Below, in pieces: positions 59,837 to 64,000 of a stretch of 64,000 nucleotides of DNA. The stretch comes from Diphasiastrum complanatum. Its lineage: Eukaryota; Streptophyta; Lycopodiopsida; Lycopodiales; Lycopodiaceae. The translations under genes and the position numbers were made by a program. Every line of letters begins with the position of its first letter. Positions within the stretch are counted from its first letter, which is position 1. The stretch is from the NCBI GenBank assembly GCA_029204225.1, contig CM055108.1, forward strand, positions 20,591,644 through 20,655,643. Direction: 5' to 3'. Below the pieces are notes generated by a model. That model had not been told where the DNA came from. It saw only the letters and a program-made list of their open reading frames with translations, and searched no databases.

Positions 59837-60279
59837 AGTTAGGAATAAAGCCACAGCTAATCTAAAGCTAAGCTATGAAAGCATCACATAAGCAAGACTT
59901 AAGCTATGAAAGCAGCACATAAGCAAGACTTAACCCTAGAAAGCAGGAAAGAGAGAGATTAAGGAGACTAAAGAGAGAGATCAATATCATCAGCTGAATA
60001 ACAAATGACACAGTTTCCTTACTTATAGCCAAGAGGAAGCCCTAAAAGGAAGCTTCCGGTGGCTAGGGCCCAACTGGGAGGGAAAATAGTGCGCCCTCCA
60101 AGAAGGCCCCCACTCTCCAATAATATGTCCAAATGGCCTAATAATGAATAATAAGGCCAAAGGCCAACCATATAGTCTAAGTGTCACTAATGAATAAAAA
60201 AGGGCCCAAGGCCTGCTTATGCATAAAGTAAAGTAAATGTAAATGGACGCGGCGAATGTAATGAGCCGAGTCCATAGCT
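59837..60279 (-). mobile_element. Solo chromovirus LTR nested in copia gag
   Basis: Reverse copy of the LTR at 540-959, flanked by TTACC (59832-59836 and 60280-60284). Removing it and one TTACC joins gag text (TLNSLP to SSYLPFVSSLSISLRGQQLS). It has an internal tandem duplication of about 31 bp (aagctatgaaagca unit, 59872-59935). Age order: copia first, LTR later. Confidence 0.9.
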
Positions 60280-61641
60280 TTACCTTCATCTTATCTTCCA
60301 TTTGTTTCATCTTTGAGTATCTCTCTTAGGGGACAACAACTCTCCTTTGATGAACTTGTTGGGCTGCTTCTTCAAGAGGAGCAAACGAGGCAAAACTTTG
60401 TGGGTGACACTCAACAAGATCAAGCTTTCTTCACGAAAGGCAAGGGCAAAGGCAAGTCAAAAGGAAAGGGGAATTGTCCTTCCAAGGATGAGCAAAAGCC
60501 CGTTGGAGGTCAAAATGTCAACACTCAAAAAAAGAAAGGGAAGTGCCATTATTGCAGAAGGTATGGGCACTTCATCAAGGATTGTAAGAAGAAGCTTGCG
60601 AAAGAGGAGAGTAAAGGAATTGATACTAGTGCTTCACTTGCTACTTTGGAGCAAGAGCTTGAAGCTAGTGGTGATCTCTTCAACCAAGACTATGCTTTTG
60701 TGTCTAATATTGCTTCTACTAGTGCTACTACATCTATGAGGAATTCAGATTCTGTTTTGCAAGTTGCTGATTTTCAGCCCATTGAATGGGTGATTGATAG
60801 TGGTGCTACTCGTCATATGACTTCTCGCAAAGAAGCATTGAGTAAGTTAGTGAAAGTGCAAAATGGAAGTAAGGTACAATGTGCGAATGATGCACCTTAT
60901 TCTATTCATGGAATTGGAATTGTAGTCATCATTTTGCCTAATGGTGAAGAAAAGTACATTAAGAATGTGCTTTATGTTCCGGGAATCAAGAAGAATCTTC
61001 TTTCGGTTTCAACTATGTTGAAGCAAGGACTGGTTGTTGAGTTCAAAGAAGATAAGTGTCTTGTCAAGGATCCTAAAAGATCACTCTTGATTATTGTTTC
61101 GGGAACAATGCATGCTGGGTTATTCATTATGGATACCTATGAGCGACGAATTCCCTCTACATGTCTTGTTGCTTCTACATCACAATCATTGGAGTTGGCT
61201 GAATTGTGGCACGCAAGGTTTGGGCATCTCAACTTTGCAAGTTTGAAGAAGCTGAAGACATTTAATATGGTAGAAGACATTCCTACTATTGAGCAGCCGG
61301 AAGGGCATGTATGCGAGGGGTGCATACTTGGAAAGTTTCAAAGGAAACCTTTTCCAATTGATGGAACTATAAGGGGTCTTGATAAGTTTGATTTGGTTCA
61401 TAGTGATGTTTGTGGTCCAATGAGGACCAAATCCATTGGAAAGTGCATCTATTTTGTGACTTTTATTGATGACTTTTCCCGTTTTACATGGATCTATCCT
61501 ATGAAGGCTAAATCGAAAGTTTTTCAACGTTTCAAAGATTTTCTAGCAATGGTGGAAAATCAGTTTGGGCATTCTTTGAAGACCCTACACACCAATCGAG
61601 GAGGGGAATACATTAAGGATACGTTCGGTGCATTTCTTTGA
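60280..61641 (+). pseudogene. copia gag C-terminus, protease, integrase start
   Basis: One long open frame (to the stop at 61639-61641). It has QQLSFDELVGLLLQEEQTR, the zinc knuckle CHYCRRYGHFIKDC, protease VIDSGATRHMTSRK, pre-integrase LWHARFGHLNFASLKKL, and the integrase core DLVHSDVCGPMRTKS. The second catalytic Asp block reads HTNRGGEY where Asp is expected at the Asn. A stop follows soon after. Confidence 0.9.
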
Positions 61642-62250
61642 GAAAAACATCAAATGACAACTCCCTATATGCCTCAACAAAATGGTGTTGCCGAGCGGAA
61701 GAATCGCACACTTATGGAGATGGCCCGTTGCATGCTCAAAGCAAAGGGGCTGCGTCACAAGTTTTGGGCTGAAGCGGTTATAACGGCAACATACATAAGC
61801 AATCGTTGTCCTACTAAAGCATCCTTATGAGGTTTGGTATGGAAAGAAGCCTACAATCTCTCACTTTCGCATTTTTGGTTGTACGGCTTATGCTTTTGTT
61901 CCAAATAAACTTCGTACAAAACTTGAGGGTAAAGGAATTAAATGCATTTTTGTTGGCTATAGTAGTGAAAGCAAAGGCTATAGGCTGTTCAATTTGAGCA
62001 CTAACAAGATTATTGTTAGTCGTGATGTGCATTTTGATGAAAAGAATTCATTGGATGTGGCCCCAACTCATATCTTGAAGGGGGACAGCCCACATAGTGT
62101 GAATGTTGAAGTTTTTCCAGATTTGGTACCATCTTCTATTGCTGGAGATAAGGGGCAGCAATCAACCAGTTTCGACCTGCCCAACACCTCATCAAGTTTA
62201 GAGCTCAGATTTTGCTCTTACATCTCATGGAGATGTTGCAGAAGAACCTG
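61642..62250 (+). pseudogene. copia integrase end
   Basis: After the stop the frame continues PYMPQQNGVAERKNRTLMEM (catalytic Glu) and WAEAVITATYISNRCPTKA. After a shift near 61825 it reads HFRIFGCTAYAFVPNK and IFVGYSSESKGYRLFN. Confidence 0.85.
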
Positions 62251-62254
62251 TTTT

Positions 62255-63342
62255 CTATGAGCAGGCCAAGGGAGTAAAATGTTTGGAGGATGCGATGCAA
62301 GATGAGTATGACTCACTTATGAAGAACCAGATTTTGGTTCTTGTTGATCTTCCTCATGGGAAGAAGGCAATTGGTTCTACTTATGAAGAACCAGATTTTG
62401 GTTCTTGTTGATCTTCCTCATGGGAAGAAGGCAATTGGTTCTAAATGGGTACTGGTTTTCGAAAGCTCAGATTTAGGCCTATTGCATTTTTATCTTGGTC
62501 TTGAATTTGTACAAGAAGGGGCTGAAATTTTCATCTCTCAAGAACGCTACATTGGGCAGATTTTGAAGCGGTTCAAGATGGAAAATTGCAAGCCGGTTGC
62601 TACACCTATGGAGACAGGTCTGAAATTAAGTAGTCAAGGTAATGGTGAATCATTTGACACTACTTTATATTGTCAAGCTATTGGCTGTCTCATTTACCTA
62701 TGTAATTCAAGACCGGACATTTCTTATAGTGTCTCACTCATGAGTCAATTCATGCATGCCCCGATGACATCACATTGGAAAGCGTTGAAGAGGATCTTTC
62801 GATATCTTCAAGGAACAAGAAGTCATGGACTGGTTTTTCCTGCTTGTGATGATGCATGTTTGGTTGGTTTTAGTGACTCGGATTGGGGTGGACATCAAGA
62901 CACTAGACGCTCTACAAGTGGACATTGCTTTTTCTATGGAAATTCTACAATTTCTTGGTGAAGTAAAAAGCAGCTCACTGTTGCTACTTCTTCTAGTGAG
63001 GCAGAATATAGAGCGATATTTTCAGCCACAACAGAGTGTTTATGGCTGAGAAGACTACTTGTTGACATGAAGTTTGGCGAGCCCTCAGCCACTCTTATCT
63101 TGAGTGATAGTCAAAGTGCTATTGCCATTGCACGGAATCCTATTTTTCATGCAAGGACGAAGCACATCGAGATCCATTATCACTTTGTTTGGGAGAGACT
63201 TCATGATGATGACATTTTACTTGAATATTGTCCTACGGAGGGTAATATTGCAGACCTCTTCACTAAGGCGTTGCCTAGAGTCAAATTTGAAGCTTTATGC
63301 AAAGCTTTAAATTTGATACCACGTGTTGGTTTTGTTACATAG
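62255..63342 (+). pseudogene. copia RT (internally deleted) and RNase H
   Basis: RT begins normally (DAMQDEYDSLMKNQILVLVD, GKKAIGSKWV) but jumps at about 62460 to the far end (GLLHFYLGLEFVQEGAEIFI). The fingers and palm, including YVDD, are missing. A 73-bp tandem duplication lies at about 62309-62440. RNase H is nearly intact (SRPDISYSVSLMSQFM, SDSDWGGHQDTRRSTSG, SSSEAEYRA, DLFTKALPRVKFEAL) with one stop near 62961. Confidence 0.88.
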
Positions 63343-63379
63343 TGAGGATTTCAGTTTTTGCATTGTCATTTAAGGAGGG

Positions 63380-63805
63380 TGTTAGAAATAAATGCCTATG
63401 TTGAAGTTAATCCATAGGTTACTTTGACCCAAAACGTCGAGATTTGTGTAACCATGGGTATTTAGTTATTTAGGCCATCTTAAGTTTGTCTTAAGTCAGT
63501 TGGACCCAATTTTTGGTCATGTACTGACTCTGGGTCCTTAGGGGTCTAATTTTGTTTAGGGGCCCTATCTTTACATTTAGTAAGTGGTTAACCTTAGGGT
63601 TTGGTGGCATTTGGTCACATCCAGGTAGAGTACTTAGATGCTCATTGTGTATTCCATTTTTACAGTTTGGCTAAGCATTGCTCTCCATTGCTCTTGTTGT
63701 TGTTCTCTCTCTCTCTCTAGTTGGGCTCCCAGCCTCTTCTCTCTTGTTTTTTGTGGAGATTGATTGATAACTAGATCTTGATGACTTGACTCTTGCTTTC
63801 CTACA
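63380..63805 (+). repeat. copia 3' LTR
   Basis: 426 bp, TGTTAGAAAT...TTTCCTACA, partner of 58175-58628, preceded by AAGGAGGG. Confidence 0.9.
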
Positions 63806-63956
63806 CATATAACATCGGTCATGGATCGTCATTTCGGAATTTTTACGTAAAACCAAATTACATAGAATCCATTAGCCATTTAACTGGTAAATGACAGAAC
63901 AATCAGTTATGCATACGTTCAACCACTCGAAACAACCTTAGACCATCGTTTAGTTC

Positions 63957-64000
63957 CTTGTTCAATGGGATGGTAGTCATAATGTAGAGGCTACTTGGGA
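63957..64000 (+). CDS. Chromodomain fragment of a gypsy integrase (3' partial)
   Basis: The last 44 bases read LVQWDGSHNVEATW in one frame, the core of a chromovirus chromodomain, similar to LVQWDGRPIEEATWEP at the start of the window. It may be the 3' end of the gypsy element whose gag and RT pieces lie at 57.2-58.0 kb, with the copia element inserted between. Confidence 0.55.

Larger units (their letters stand above)
58175..63805 (+). mobile_element. Defective Ty1/copia element with nested solo LTR
   Basis: LTRs at 58175-58628 and 63380-63805, TG...CA ends, primer site directly inside the 5' LTR, and purine tract AAGGAGGG before the 3' LTR. It carries gag, protease, integrase and RNase H in copia order. 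Most of the reverse transcriptase is deleted, integrase has a stop and a catalytic change, and a foreign solo LTR splits gag. No matching target duplication is visible (GACAT left, CATAT right). Confidence 0.9.

Noticed and set aside
53735-64000. PU1 as a truncated pseudogene
   Set aside because: All nine visible exons are intact with good splice sites, and the last donor is normal; missing exons may simply lie beyond the window.

Overview
The window is nuclear DNA of a land plant with a large, repeat-rich genome. The evidence is a plant pullulanase-type starch debranching enzyme gene with a chloroplast-type transit peptide, plant spliceosomal introns, LTR retrotransposons with plant-type primer sites (initiator-Met tRNA for the copia elements, a tRNA-Asp-like site for one Ty3/gypsy element), and long (CT)n/(GA)n microsatellites. 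Introns swollen by transposons suggest a large-genome lineage such as a fern or gymnosperm, but that is inference; I cannot name the species. The only recognisable host gene is the debranching enzyme (PU1/limit dextrinase). Nine consecutive exons (28054-53734, + strand) encode about 455 residues: transit peptide, N-terminal domain, CBM48-like region and the first GH13 residues. The catalytic exons must lie beyond the right edge, if they exist.

Layout. 1-959: tail of a chromodomain Ty3/gypsy element and its 3' LTR. 960-6041: mostly unrecognised sequence with a decayed copia gag piece. 6047-13616: a copia element on the - strand with 274-bp LTRs and a 5-bp target duplication, frameshifted and carrying a foreign block with 150-bp tandem repeats. 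14697-15511: an unrecognised - strand ORF. 15545-23718: a - strand Ty3/gypsy element with gag, pol and an extra third ORF between integrase and 3' LTR. 23719-25760: a decayed coiled-coil ORF region. 25761-28053: upstream region of PU1. 28054-53734: PU1 exons 1-9. From 53735: PU1 intron 9, holding repeats, a decayed gypsy element, and a defective copia element (58175-63805) that itself carries a nested solo LTR.

The outstanding feature is a near-perfect, spacerless palindrome of 12.4 kb (32901-45304, centre between 39102 and 39103) inside PU1 intron 5. Each arm is one complete hAT-family DNA transposon (6192 bp) with 12 GGTACC subterminal motifs, a frame-broken BED/DUF659/hAT-dimerisation transposase gene, and a second, opposite-strand gene for a 121-residue charged protein. 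I found only three single-base differences between the arms. The left copy is bracketed by a perfect 8-bp target duplication. Any PU1 pre-mRNA reading through intron 5 would contain a perfect 6.2-kb hairpin of a whole transposon, the architecture expected of a Mu-killer-type silencing locus. Intron 5 (about 17.2 kb) also appears to use a GC-AG splice donor.
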